Virus record (IMG/VR): IMGVR_UViG_3300034101_005931
Span: 1 to 64,000 of that record
Direction: 5' to 3' (one strand)
From: a virus
DNA length: 64,000 nucleotides
The notes below the pieces were generated by a model, which was not told where the DNA came from, did no database searches, and worked only from the letters and a program-made list of their open reading frames with translations. The translations under genes were made by a program, and so were the position numbers. Position 1 is the stretch's first letter, and each line of letters starts with the position of its first letter. Of the stretch, positions 23,387-30,693 are shown piece after piece.

Positions 23387-24256
23387 ATGAAACGTCTCAT
23401 TATAGATGGCAACAATCTTGTTCATAGAACTTTTTGGGTTGCTAAAAACCAGCCAATTTATAACGAGCACTTCCACATTCATCTTTTTTTGACGAGTGTT
23501 AAAAAATACGTAGCTAAGTATCAGCCTAACGTAACCTACTGTGCATGGGACGAGAAAGCAGACTATCAAGTTAATAAGCGCAAAGCTTTGCTTGAAGGCT
23601 ATAAAGGTAATCGTGATCAGGAACGCAATAAAGATGTTCATACAAAGAATTACATTATTAAAGAGATGCTTGGTTATCTCGGTATTAATAGCGTGTGTCC
23701 CTATGCATATGAAGCAGATGATGTGATTGCTATCTTTTGTAATGAATACAAGGACGATCAAAAAGTCATTATTACTGTCGACAGAGACCTTTGTCAACTT
23801 ATTGATAAGAATACAGTAGTTTTTGATCCGATTCGTAAAGTAGAATTTAATTTAGCAAACTTCGAAGAAGTATTAAAATGTAAAAAGGAGCACTTCGTAA
23901 AAATTAAAGCTCTGCAAGGTGACAAATCTGATAACGTTCCAGGCATTAAAGGCTTTGGAAAAGTTAAGATAGAAAAATATTTGGCCGGTGAAGTCGAAAT
24001 GAGTGCAGAAGAGCTAGCTCAATATGCACATAATCTTTTATTATTAGATTTGAGAAACACTCTGCAAGATGAAACAGAATGTTCTTATGTAAAAGAACAG
24101 TTTAAACAACCAGTTGAATTCAAATTTAGTCAGTTTAAAAAGAGATGTGAGGAGTTAGGGTTTCATCAGATTTTAAAGAATATAAATCAATGGTATGATT
24201 TGTTCTTTTTAAGAAGTGATCAAATCCGTACACTTACGGATTTTCTAAAATTTTAG
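23387..24256 (+). CDS. 5'-3' exonuclease / flap endonuclease
   Basis: 289 residues. FEN/PolA-exo fold: IIDGNNLVHRTFW at the N terminus, EADDVIAIF near 110, ITVDRDLCQLI near 130, and the helix-hairpin-helix KALQGDKSDNVPGIKGFGKVK near 170-190. The acidic cluster for two metals is intact. Equivalent to T4 RNase H: removes RNA primers and processes 5' flaps in replication. Leaderless promoter just upstream. Confidence 0.9.
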   Translation: MKRLIIDGNNLVHRTFWVAKNQPIYNEHFHIHLFLTSVKKYVAKYQPNVTYCAWDEKADYQVNKRKALLEGYKGNRDQERNKDVHTKNYIIKEMLGYLGINSVCPYAYEADDVIAIFCNEYKDDQKVIITVDRDLCQLIDKNTVVFDPIRKVEFNLANFEEVLKCKKEHFVKIKALQGDKSDNVPGIKGFGKVKIEKYLAGEVEMSAEELAQYAHNLLLLDLRNTLQDETECSYVKEQFKQPVEFKFSQFKKRCEELGFHQILKNINQWYDLFFLRSDQIRTLTDFLKF

Positions 24257-24279
24257 ATAAATATATAAAACACTTTAAA

Positions 24280-24354
24280 CGGGCAGTCGCCTAGTGGCCA
24301 TGGCACCTGCTTTGGGAGCAGGAATGACCGGAGGTTCGAGTCCTCTCTGCCCGA
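24280..24354 (+). tRNA. tRNA-Pro (TGG)
   Basis: Acceptor CGGGCAG/CTGCCCG, anticodon stem CCTGC/GCAGG with loop TTTGGGA, canonical T-loop. Starts 23 nt after the exonuclease stop. Confidence 0.92.
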
Positions 24355-24374
24355 TACTTTATCTCCCGATATTA

Positions 24375-24446
24375 CGCTGCTTAGCTGAGATAGATTAGCA
24401 CGAGTCTGAAGAACTTGATAGGTTGGAGCGTTACCAACAGCAGCGG
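24375..24446 (+). tRNA. tRNA-Phe (GAA), non-canonical T-loop
   Basis: Acceptor CGCTGCT/AGCAGCG (7 perfect pairs), U8-A9, D-stem GCT/AGC with a GG-less loop, anticodon stem CGAGT/ACTTG with loop CTGAAGA, T-stem GTTGG/CCAAC with loop AGCGTTA; CCA encoded at 24447-24449. Easily missed because the TTCGA motif is absent. Confidence 0.85.
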
Positions 24447-24457
24447 CCACTTTAAAT

Positions 24458-24531
24458 GTTGCTCGTAGTGTAACGGTTAGCATTACAGGTTGTGATCCTG
24501 TCAGAGCGGGTTCGAACCCCGTCGAGCAACC
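24458..24531 (+). tRNA. tRNA-His (GTG)
   Basis: Acceptor GTTGCTC/GAGCAAC, discriminator C, anticodon stem ACAGG/CCTGT with loop TTGTGAT, canonical T-loop. The base before position 1 is T rather than the usual G-1. Confidence 0.9.
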
Positions 24532-24536
24532 CAATA

Positions 24537-24564
24537 TTGAATTTTATAAAAGATACAATATACT
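24537..24564 (+). promoter_or_regulatory. sigma70-type promoter for 24571
   Basis: TTGAAT, 16-nt spacer, TATACT (24559-24564), then 6 nt to ATG 24571. Overlaps the end of the tRNA-His region. Confidence 0.75.
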
Positions 24565-24570
24565 TGTGAT

Positions 24571-25302
24571 ATGATTGACGTTGGTATTTTAGGTTACGGT
24601 GAAATAGGACAAGCGCTAAGCGAATTCTATAAAGATAAACCTTTTAACCTTAAGATAAAAGACAAAAATAGTGTAGAACAGCTCGGTGAGCTAGTAATAC
24701 TTAACGTCTGTATACCCTACAATAATGATTTTTTAGATATTGTTTATGAACAAATTCAAACATCAAAGCCTATCATTACGATAATTCATTCAACGGTTCT
24801 TCCTGGTACAACAAAACGATTACAGATGTTAAGCCCGAACAAGTTTGTTATTCATAGCCCTGTAAGAGGCATTCATCCTTATCTTTATGACTCACTTAAA
24901 CGGTTTGTTAAATATATTGGAAGTGATACGGAGGACGGTTATCAATTGGCTTATGCACATTTAAAATTTTTAGGTTTTAAATGTGAGCGTATGAAGAATT
25001 CTTTTGCTACTGAACTCTCAAAACTTCTTTGCACAACATATTACGGAGTATGTATAGCATGGCATGATCTAGTTAAAAAGCTTTGTGATAGACATAGCTT
25101 AGAATACGTTAACGTATCAACAGATTGGAATGTTTCATACAATGAGGGTTATAAAGAACTAGGTATGAGCCATTTTACACGGCCAGTGTTATATCCACCA
25201 GAAGGTAAAATAGGTGGTCACTGTGTTGTACCTAATGCTGAACTTTTAGAAAATTTAATTGATAGTTCTTTGATAGAGGAAGTTTTAAAATTTAAAAAAT
25301 AG
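24571..25302 (+). CDS. UDP-sugar/GDP-mannose 6-dehydrogenase-like protein, short form
   Basis: 243 residues. Rossmann start VGILGYGEIGQAL (G-x-G-x-x-G), HSTVLPGTT near 74, and EGKIGGHCVVPN near 222, matching the catalytic-Cys motif GGHC of UDP-N-acetyl-mannosaminuronate-type dehydrogenases. It ends soon after, so the C-terminal UDP-binding domain (~150 residues in full-length enzymes) is missing. Such short forms occur in T4-like phages. Oxidation of a sugar nucleotide is possible but another oxidoreductase role cannot be excluded. Confidence 0.72.
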   Translation: MIDVGILGYGEIGQALSEFYKDKPFNLKIKDKNSVEQLGELVILNVCIPYNNDFLDIVYEQIQTSKPIITIIHSTVLPGTTKRLQMLSPNKFVIHSPVRGIHPYLYDSLKRFVKYIGSDTEDGYQLAYAHLKFLGFKCERMKNSFATELSKLLCTTYYGVCIAWHDLVKKLCDRHSLEYVNVSTDWNVSYNEGYKELGMSHFTRPVLYPPEGKIGGHCVVPNAELLENLIDSSLIEEVLKFKK

Positions 25303-25330
25303 TTGCAGTTTATAAGACATGTAGTAGAAT
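25303..25330 (+). promoter_or_regulatory. sigma70-type promoter for the small lipoprotein
   Basis: TTGCAG, 16-nt spacer, TAGAAT (25325-25330), 9 nt before ATG 25340. Confidence 0.6.
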
Positions 25331-25339
25331 AAAGATTCT

Positions 25340-25447
25340 ATGAAATACATCATCCTATCATTATTCCTTATGCTCGGTGTTACTGCATGTGCATCTAAAA
25401 AACAATGCACTCCATGCAATAAAACTGTTGTTTGTAAGGTTAAATAA
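25340..25447 (+). CDS. very small lipoprotein
   Basis: 35 residues. Signal peptide MKYIILSLFLMLG then lipobox V-T-A-C at residue 17, leaving an 19-residue Cys- and Lys-rich mature peptide (KKQCTPCNK). Own promoter and a following hairpin suggest a monocistronic unit. Candidate o-spanin, entry-exclusion or superinfection lipoprotein; the role is open. Confidence 0.7.
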   Translation: MKYIILSLFLMLGVTACASKKQCTPCNKTVVCKVK

Positions 25448-25453
25448 TACAAC

Positions 25454-25540
25454 GGGTTAATCTTGTAAATGGTGCCGACATTTCCACATACGAGTGGTAG
25501 AGATTAGTCCTGAGACGTCGCGGGTAAACGTCTCACTTTT
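25454..25540 (+). ncRNA. three-way-junction RNA candidate with terminator hairpin
   Basis: Outer stem TAATCT/AGATTA (25458-25463 with 25501-25506) encloses two hairpins, AAATG/CATTT with a 7-nt loop (25467-25483) and CCAC/GTGG with a 6-nt loop (25484-25497). Then a perfect 8-bp hairpin TGAGACGT/ACGTCTCA (25511-25535) and CTTTT. May be the 3' UTR of the lipoprotein mRNA or a small RNA. Confidence 0.45.
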
Positions 25541-25541
25541 C

Positions 25542-25612
25542 GGGGAATTAGTTAAGTGGTATAACTCCTGATTTGCATTCAGGTGTCACCAGTTCGACTC
25601 TGGTATTCTCCA
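25542..25612 (+). tRNA. tRNA-Ala (TGC)
   Basis: Acceptor GGGGAAT/ATTCTCC (G3-U70 present, the alanine identity pair), anticodon stem CCTGA/TCAGG with loop TTTGCAT, canonical T-loop. Confidence 0.92.
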
Positions 25613-25620
25613 TATTTTTG

Positions 25621-25703
25621 GCCGAAGTGGCGAAATTGGCGATACGCGACAGACTTAGGATCTGTTGGGGTAACCCGTGTAGGTTCGAGTCCTATCTTCG
25701 GCA
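25621..25703 (+). tRNA. tRNA-Leu (TAG)
   Basis: Acceptor GCCGAAG/CTTCGGC, anticodon stem ACAGA/TCTGT with loop CTTAGGA, long variable arm TTGGGGTAACCCGT, canonical T-loop. Confidence 0.92.
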
Positions 25704-25709
25704 TATTTA

Positions 25710-25797
25710 GGAACGGTGGCTGAGCGGCTTAAAGCAAGTCTTTGCTAAAGACTCGAGGGCTTAAAATCCTCCGCAGGTTCAAATCCTGCTCGTTCCG
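25710..25797 (+). tRNA. tRNA-Ser (GCT)
   Basis: Acceptor GGAACGG/TCGTTCC, anticodon stem AGTCT/AGACT with loop TTGCTAA, long variable arm, T-loop TTCAAAT; CCA at 25798-25800. Confidence 0.9.
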
Positions 25798-25811
25798 CCA
25801 TAAGTATTAAT

Positions 25812-26597
25812 ATGCTAAAAGAAGGCTATAACCCATACACCTCAAATCCTTTAGAGGGTATTGATTTTGCAAAAGTTTGTTATTTTGATACGGAAACAAC
25901 CGGTCTAAGACCATCAGATGCTCAAATTGTAGAAATAGCTGCTGTAAGAGGAAATGATCAGTTTTATGAAAAAATAGAACTCACTAACGATACAAAGCAA
26001 TTAATTGCTCAACAGGCTCAGAACTTCGAACGTAAAAACAAATATGATAAATCAATTGACGAACTTCTTCAAATGACAAATTACTATGATACAAAAGCTA
26101 AAACCACAGCAACAGAAGAAGAGGCGTTAAGAAAATTTAAAGAATTTGCAGAACAATCACAATATCTTCTGGCACATAATGCTTCATATGATATGAAAAT
26201 GGTTAATTCTAGAATGAAACGGTATGGTATTCAAACTATTAAAAACATACCTGTTCTCGATTCATTAGCATTTTCTCGGAGATTTTTTGTTCCGCTATTA
26301 CGCTCACAAGAAGAAGAAGGATCACAAGAAGCAAAACAGTTGCTTGATCAATTAACTTCTAGCTACAAAAAAGACGGTCAGAGAAAAACTGTTCAAAGTA
26401 ATCTCGGTGCTCTCTCAAAAGCTCTTTTCAATCAAATTGATAATTGGCATCAAGCGCTTGACGATGTATTAACTACAAAAAAGCTGGTTGAACAAGGCCT
26501 TGCTCTATATATGAGCAAATACAAAGAAGCACCATCTACACCATCTTTTAAAAAGTACTATGCAATGAATAAAAGAGCCGAAAACAGATATAAATAA
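25812..26597 (+). CDS. DnaQ-like 3'-5' exonuclease (DEDD)
   Basis: 261 residues. Exo I FDTETTGLRPSDAQIVEIAAV near 25-45, Exo II LLAHNASYDMKMVNSRM near 115, and a DALDDVLTT-type Exo III region (QALDDVLTTKKL near 220), so the DEDDh nuclease fold is complete. Could proofread, mature ends or process RNA. Starts 15 nt after tRNA-Ser, so it may be cotranscribed with the tRNAs. Confidence 0.85.
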   Translation: MLKEGYNPYTSNPLEGIDFAKVCYFDTETTGLRPSDAQIVEIAAVRGNDQFYEKIELTNDTKQLIAQQAQNFERKNKYDKSIDELLQMTNYYDTKAKTTATEEEALRKFKEFAEQSQYLLAHNASYDMKMVNSRMKRYGIQTIKNIPVLDSLAFSRRFFVPLLRSQEEEGSQEAKQLLDQLTSSYKKDGQRKTVQSNLGALSKALFNQIDNWHQALDDVLTTKKLVEQGLALYMSKYKEAPSTPSFKKYYAMNKRAENRYK

Positions 26598-26603
26598 TTA
26601 TAT

Positions 26604-26834
26604 ATGTTTCCTGTTCAACCTCAGCATTATACGCATGCTTTCATAGATACTGATCATTATACTTCTGATCAAAGTATGAAGAAAGCTATCGATAAGGTAT
26701 TATCGGAACTAAAAACTGATCCACCCCAATTTTTAGCTATTCTACCAGACGGTACATCTAAAAGCTTTGACAAGTATGATGATGCTATAGCGTTTCTTTC
26801 TATTAATCCTCACTGTAAAGTGTTTGTTAAGTAA
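26604..26834 (+). CDS. hypothetical protein
   Basis: 76 residues, with a helical N half (DQSMKKAIDKVLSELK) and a strand-helix C half (ILPDGTSKSFDKYDDAIAFL). No domain recognised. Lies 6 nt after the exonuclease stop, so it shares its transcript. Confidence 0.6.
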   Translation: MFPVQPQHYTHAFIDTDHYTSDQSMKKAIDKVLSELKTDPPQFLAILPDGTSKSFDKYDDAIAFLSINPHCKVFVK

Positions 26835-26846
26835 TTAAATATTATT

Positions 26847-27680
26847 ATGGTCTCTTTCAAAGAGTTTATAGTAGAAGTTCACGCCAAGCTTGGTGGTATT
26901 TATGAAAAAGATATTCAAGCCAAATTAAGCCGTGCAGGTTTAGCTCCTGCAAATTTACAAACAGCTGGTGCAGGTCACGGTGCTGACGCTCAAATGTATA
27001 CCAAAAGTGGTAAACCATATGGTGTAGAGGTAAAGTTGAGTCCTAATGTTTTTGCAGGTCAAAAAAATATTAGATATAACGTTAAAAACGGTTCATGGAG
27101 CTGGCCGAGTAAGCAGGACGATCTTACAGCATTTTACGATGAAATTGGTTTAATTGATAATATTGTACTACCACAAGTCCAATCCGAGGTGGCTGCAAAG
27201 CTTAAAATGTTTAATGCTTGGTTTAAAAAAAGAAATATCAAATACACAGCTACTGAATTTCCCTTAACACTTACCAATCTTCAGTATACTTTGTTTAGAC
27301 AAGATAACCCTTCTTATAAACCTGAACTGGGAACTTTTGACTCGAGTGTGGATGCTATTTTTGCGAACTATACAGCTAAAAAAGTATTTTATGTTCAAAT
27401 AGGCACTCCTGCAGGTGGCTTTTATTATTTGGAAAAAGACCCATTGGGGTTGGCAAAGTATGGTGTGCCGCAGTTTAACCCAGATGTGGTGAGAGTAAGA
27501 ACAAGATTAAAATGGGGTGGATCAACTCTCGATAGTACGGAGCTTCGCAGCCCAAAAGCAAAATTATCATCAACCGTTTCTTTTAATACAGGTTTAATTA
27601 TTAGTGGTCTCGAACCTTCACCAGTTTCTATTGATAGAGATCTTACATTCCTTAAAAAAGGATTAGGTTACATAAAGTGA
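26847..27680 (+). CDS. putative PD-(D/E)XK-type nuclease with capsid-targeting-like leader
   Basis: 277 residues. Starts MVSFKEFIVEV, the leader pattern M-x-x-F-K-x-[FY]-x-x-E shared by five proteins here and similar to T4 capsid-targeting sequences. Residues ~45-70 (GADAQMYTKSGKPYGVEVKLSP) fit a D...E-V-K core of restriction-endonuclease-like folds; the rest is unrecognised. If the leader works as in T4, the protein is packaged in the head and injected. Late-like ATTAAATA is 5 nt before ATG. Overlaps the next gene by 4 nt. Confidence 0.6.
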   Translation: MVSFKEFIVEVHAKLGGIYEKDIQAKLSRAGLAPANLQTAGAGHGADAQMYTKSGKPYGVEVKLSPNVFAGQKNIRYNVKNGSWSWPSKQDDLTAFYDEIGLIDNIVLPQVQSEVAAKLKMFNAWFKKRNIKYTATEFPLTLTNLQYTLFRQDNPSYKPELGTFDSSVDAIFANYTAKKVFYVQIGTPAGGFYYLEKDPLGLAKYGVPQFNPDVVRVRTRLKWGGSTLDSTELRSPKAKLSSTVSFNTGLIISGLEPSPVSIDRDLTFLKKGLGYIK

Positions 27681-28183
27681 AAACATTTAAATCTTTTTAT
27701 ATAGAAGAAAAGAGTAAGCTTGATCAACTTCAAGCTGCTCTCGATGTTGCAGGATTTGAGCCTACCGTAGGTACAGGTGCAGATGCAGTTAACACAATAA
27801 TTTCTGGCCTTAGAGCTGCAGCAGCAAAAAATACCGATCAAAGAAAGGAGCATATAATTAATGCAGGCATTTCTGCAATATCTATGATTCCCTTTGCTGA
27901 TGTAATTAAGCTTTTAAAACTACGTAAATTAGGAAGACCTGCCACAAAAATAGCTGCAGGAGGAGCTCGTGGATTAAAAACATTTGGAAAACAACAACAA
28001 GCATCAAATAGATTTGGAATACAAGAAAAATCAATTCATGATCCTGTTCGTCCTGGTATTCTTAAGAGACAAGTTAAAGGTAAAATGACCTGTTCAAAGG
28101 CACGTACCTTAAAAGGTAAGCAAAAAAATAAAGGTAACAATACAGCTAAAGCAGCCCAGAGATTTTTGAACTATCATTGCTAA
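27677..28183 (+). CDS. packaged-protein candidate with pre-toxin-like hydrophobic domain
   Basis: 168 residues. Leader MKTFKSFYIEEKSK, then LDVAGFEPTVGTGADAVNTIISGLRAAAAK and AGISAISMIPFADVIKLLKL, the pattern of pre-toxin-TG or membrane-active regions found after such leaders in T4-like phages, and a Lys-rich tail. The overlap with the upstream nuclease-like gene suggests coordinated late expression. Confidence 0.6.
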   Translation: MKTFKSFYIEEKSKLDQLQAALDVAGFEPTVGTGADAVNTIISGLRAAAAKNTDQRKEHIINAGISAISMIPFADVIKLLKLRKLGRPATKIAAGGARGLKTFGKQQQASNRFGIQEKSIHDPVRPGILKRQVKGKMTCSKARTLKGKQKNKGNNTAKAAQRFLNYHC

Positions 28184-28194
28184 AATATTATAAC

Positions 28195-28279
28195 GGGTAG
28201 ATGGCAGAGCGGCTTATTGCATCGGTCTTGAAAACCGAAGAACAGAAATGTTCCGTGGGTTCAAATCCTACTCTACCCG
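28195..28279 (+). tRNA. tRNA-Ser (TGA), second copy
   Basis: Acceptor GGGTAGA/TCTACCC, anticodon stem TCGGT/ACCGA with loop CTTGAAA, long variable arm AGAACAGAAATGTTC, T-loop TTCAAAT; CCA at 28280-28282. Same anticodon as 22299 but clearly different body. Confidence 0.9.
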
Positions 28280-28794
28280 CCATTTTCATAAAAAATATTT
28301 GTACAACCTAAAACATACTCTATAGGATAACAACACTGTAATTCTATAGCTGTGTTTAAACTTGCGGTATTTTTAGCATTAATACCTACATAAAACGTTT
28401 TAATATTAGAGTTAAGTTTCATTAATTTATGAATAACAATTGTTGCTAGTCTCTTGTTACTATTTTTTATAAATTTCTTTTCTTTTAAGGCGAGTTTAAG
28501 AAGATTGGGTAATATGAAAATACTAAAAACATTATTTGTATCTATATAAACTGTGCCAACTGCAAATTCACCTAAACATATTCTATATATTTCTTTGTAA
28601 TTGTTCTTTTTTAGGTATTGAATGTGCTGCTCGTATGTAGGTGGTGTAGGTGGTGTTTTGTAGGTAATATTAACAGTTTCATGGAACCTCCATCTATATA
28701 AAACAACATCATAAAGAAATTTTTGATCTGTTTCGTTTAAGACATCAATTGACTTAAGTTTAATATCCTGCTCTTTATAATAACCAGTGGCCAT
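28273..28794 (-). CDS. GNAT-like acetyltransferase
   Basis: 173 residues. The C-terminal end FYVGINAKNTASLNTAIELQ is typical of the GNAT motif B region (x-x-x-N-x-x-A-I/S-x-x), preceded by a beta strand VGTVYIDTNNVFSIFILP. Acyl-CoA-dependent transfer is inferred. Overlaps the glycosyltransferase gene by 20 nt and the CCA end of tRNA-Ser on the other strand. Confidence 0.6.
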   Translation of the reverse strand: MATGYYKEQDIKLKSIDVLNETDQKFLYDVVLYRWRFHETVNITYKTPPTPPTYEQHIQYLKKNNYKEIYRICLGEFAVGTVYIDTNNVFSIFILPNLLKLALKEKKFIKNSNKRLATIVIHKLMKLNSNIKTFYVGINAKNTASLNTAIELQCCYPIEYVLGCTNIFYENGG

Positions 28795-29608
28795 ATTCTT
28801 TCATTCTTTCAATTTTTGTATTATTCCGTCTCTCAATTCTTTCATTTGTCATTTTATACATCCACGTATTTTCCGATGTATTATAATGAATACAATAACA
28901 AATATTTCTTATATTATCCTGCACTTCTTTAACTTTCCAGATATTATAATTTGTAAATAGAAAAGAATTCAACCAACGCGATTTGATTTCTTTAAAGTGC
29001 TTTTGCATAACAGCTTGACCTACATCATTATCATCTATGCATAACGGATCTTTTCTAAGTTGATCTAAAAACTTTGGATACCAAGTAGGTGTTGCATAGA
29101 ATATTATAAAACCAAACCCGCCTTTTTCACGTGGAATTCCAGATGTCAACTCCTCATAAGACAAATCCATATAAGCTCCTATATCATATTTTTCAGTTAT
29201 TAATTTAGACAAACGATCAAAAGGTACCTTCAAAAATATCATATCAATATCCGAATGGATTACGTTAATATTATTTTCGCACGCAATGTGACCAATACAA
29301 TAGGCTTTACATATATGGTGCTTTTCTTTGTACGCTTTTCTGAGCAGAAACACTTCTTCATCTTCACTATTAACAAGTGTTTCTTGATCTACGTACATAC
29401 ATGTCATACCATGCTCTACGGCATACGTATATGCCGTAGCGTCTAGACAAACTACAATTACATTATCATTAATACCTAGTTTTTGCAGATGTTTATACCA
29501 GTTTAATAGTAATGTGCAAAACTCACCCGTAATAAATGTTAAAATTATATTTTTAGTATTTAAAGCTCTATCAACTTGATAAGAATTGACAATAAAATCT
29601 TTTAACAT
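28775..29608 (-). CDS. nucleotide-diphospho-sugar transferase (PF03407-like)
   Basis: 277 residues. GT-A fold pattern: VIVVCLDATAYTYAVEHG near 49-66 and a DxD metal motif VIHSDIDMIFLK near 115-126, then GFGFIIFYATP. Transfers a sugar from a nucleotide donor. Its partner upstream is a GNAT-like gene, so the pair may decorate a glycan or lipid. Confidence 0.7.
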   Translation of the reverse strand: MLKDFIVNSYQVDRALNTKNIILTFITGEFCTLLLNWYKHLQKLGINDNVIVVCLDATAYTYAVEHGMTCMYVDQETLVNSEDEEVFLLRKAYKEKHHICKAYCIGHIACENNINVIHSDIDMIFLKVPFDRLSKLITEKYDIGAYMDLSYEELTSGIPREKGGFGFIIFYATPTWYPKFLDQLRKDPLCIDDNDVGQAVMQKHFKEIKSRWLNSFLFTNYNIWKVKEVQDNIRNICYCIHYNTSENTWMYKMTNERIERRNNTKIERMKEYGHWLL

Positions 29609-29625
29609 AAGGTCTATATTTTTAA

Positions 29626-29653
29626 TTGTTTTTTGTTAATTATCAACTACTAT
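29626..29653 (+). promoter_or_regulatory. sigma70-type promoter for the PQ-loop gene
   Basis: TTGTTT, 16-nt spacer, TACTAT (29648-29653), 6 nt before ATG 29660. The repetitive TATA tract makes the exact box uncertain. Confidence 0.5.
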
Positions 29654-29659
29654 ATATAT

Positions 29660-29947
29660 ATGATTGAAATTATAAGAGAGGTATCGGGGCTCATCATGAT
29701 GATCTGTTTCATGTTATGCTACATACCACAAATATATAAGATTTACAAAAATAAGTCGTCAAATGATGTATCATTAATGCTGGTTATTATGTCATTAGGT
29801 GGCTACATTTCTGGAATGGTATATTTGTTTACTTCGACCTTTGGATTATGGTGGTTTATTAATTATTGTGTGGGAGTAGTTATGTGCTTGCTATTAATGC
29901 ATGCATGGTTTAAATTTAAAAAAGATAAAGAGTATGACTCTTACTAA
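29660..29947 (+). CDS. PQ-loop (SemiSWEET-like) membrane protein
   Basis: 95 residues from ATG 29660 (a TTG at 29633 is the alternative). Three hydrophobic helices; the first ends in CYIPQIYKIYKNKSSNDVSL, the PQ-loop motif P-Q-x-x-x-x-x-x-K-S-x-x-x-x-S. SemiSWEETs of this size dimerise to carry sugars; other PQ-loop proteins move amino acids. Transport is inferred from family only. The two other helices and a basic tail fit a triple-helix bundle. Confidence 0.75.
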   Translation: MIEIIREVSGLIMMICFMLCYIPQIYKIYKNKSSNDVSLMLVIMSLGGYISGMVYLFTSTFGLWWFINYCVGVVMCLLLMHAWFKFKKDKEYDSY

Positions 29948-29963
29948 ATAAAAAAAATTATAT

Positions 29964-30034
29964 GGGGGGTTAGTTTATCGGTAAAACATACGGTTTACAT
30001 CCGTAGGTGAATGGTTCAACTCCATTACCCCCTA
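29964..30034 (+). tRNA. tRNA-Val (TAC)
   Basis: Acceptor GGGGGGT/ACCCCCT (G1-U72), D-stem GTTT/AAAC, anticodon stem TACGG/CCGTA with loop TTTACAT, T-loop TTCAACT; CCA at 30035-30037. Confidence 0.88.
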
Positions 30035-30043
30035 CCACTTTAA

Positions 30044-30418
30044 ATGAAAAAAGTAATAACAGTAGATTTTGATGAAACTCTGGTTGTGCCTTACCCTACA
30101 GCTTACGGTGGTTCAAGCTTACATATTGTACCTAAAATAGAAGAAATTATTCGCTATGAGCACAGTATAGGTACAGATGTATACATTGTGTCTTTCCGGA
30201 AAGAAAAAGATAGAGCTGAAATGGAGAGAGTAATAATGGTTAACAAATTGCCTATTAAAGGTATTATTTGCACTAACATGGAGCCTAAATTACCTTTCTT
30301 GAAGAAGTTAAATTCAAGACTACATATAGATGATGACTTTTTTACATGTCAAGAGGCTAAAAAAGCTGGTATTGATGTTCGTCTGGTTGATAAGCCTGGT
30401 AATCTTATCAAGTTGTAA
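30044..30418 (+). CDS. HAD-like phosphatase
   Basis: 124 residues. Motif I VDFDETL at 7-13, a Ser/Thr region SFRKEKDRAEME for motif II, and RLHIDDDFFTCQEAKKAGI for motifs III/IV. A minimal HAD without a large cap, like polynucleotide 3'-phosphatase or nucleotidase forms. Starts a few bases after the CCA end of tRNA-Val. Its 3' end is overlapped by a lipoprotein frame. Confidence 0.8.
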   Translation: MKKVITVDFDETLVVPYPTAYGGSSLHIVPKIEEIIRYEHSIGTDVYIVSFRKEKDRAEMERVIMVNKLPIKGIICTNMEPKLPFLKKLNSRLHIDDDFFTCQEAKKAGIDVRLVDKPGNLIKL

Positions 30419-30614
30419 AAGTCTAGATATTGCTGGAAATTACTCTTACACTAAAGAGGAAATATCTGAAAAACATCGTAATGAAATCGTTATGACTTAT
30501 AACGGTAATATTAATGGTATTCCTTATAAAGCAAAACAAAAAATAAACCACGACCCTTTGTATCCTGATAAACCGGCTTATTATGAAGCTTCATATGAGC
30601 TTTGGTTTTGGTAA
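30375..30614 (+). CDS. lipoprotein overlapping the HAD gene
   Basis: 79 residues from ATG 30375. Signal peptide MFVWLISLVILSSC with lipobox L-S-S-C at residue 14, then a polar domain ending YYEASYELWFW. Its first 44 nt lie inside the HAD gene in another frame. A longer upstream frame (from 30330) would bury the signal peptide, so the later start is chosen. Probably outer-membrane lipid-anchored. Confidence 0.6.
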   Translation: MFVWLISLVILSSCKSLDIAGNYSYTKEEISEKHRNEIVMTYNGNINGIPYKAKQKINHDPLYPDKPAYYEASYELWFW

Positions 30615-30693
30615 TTAAGACTTAAAAGCATAAAAGAGCACAAACCATATTGCGAATGCTAAAAAGTAATATATCACATAAGATATTTATTCG

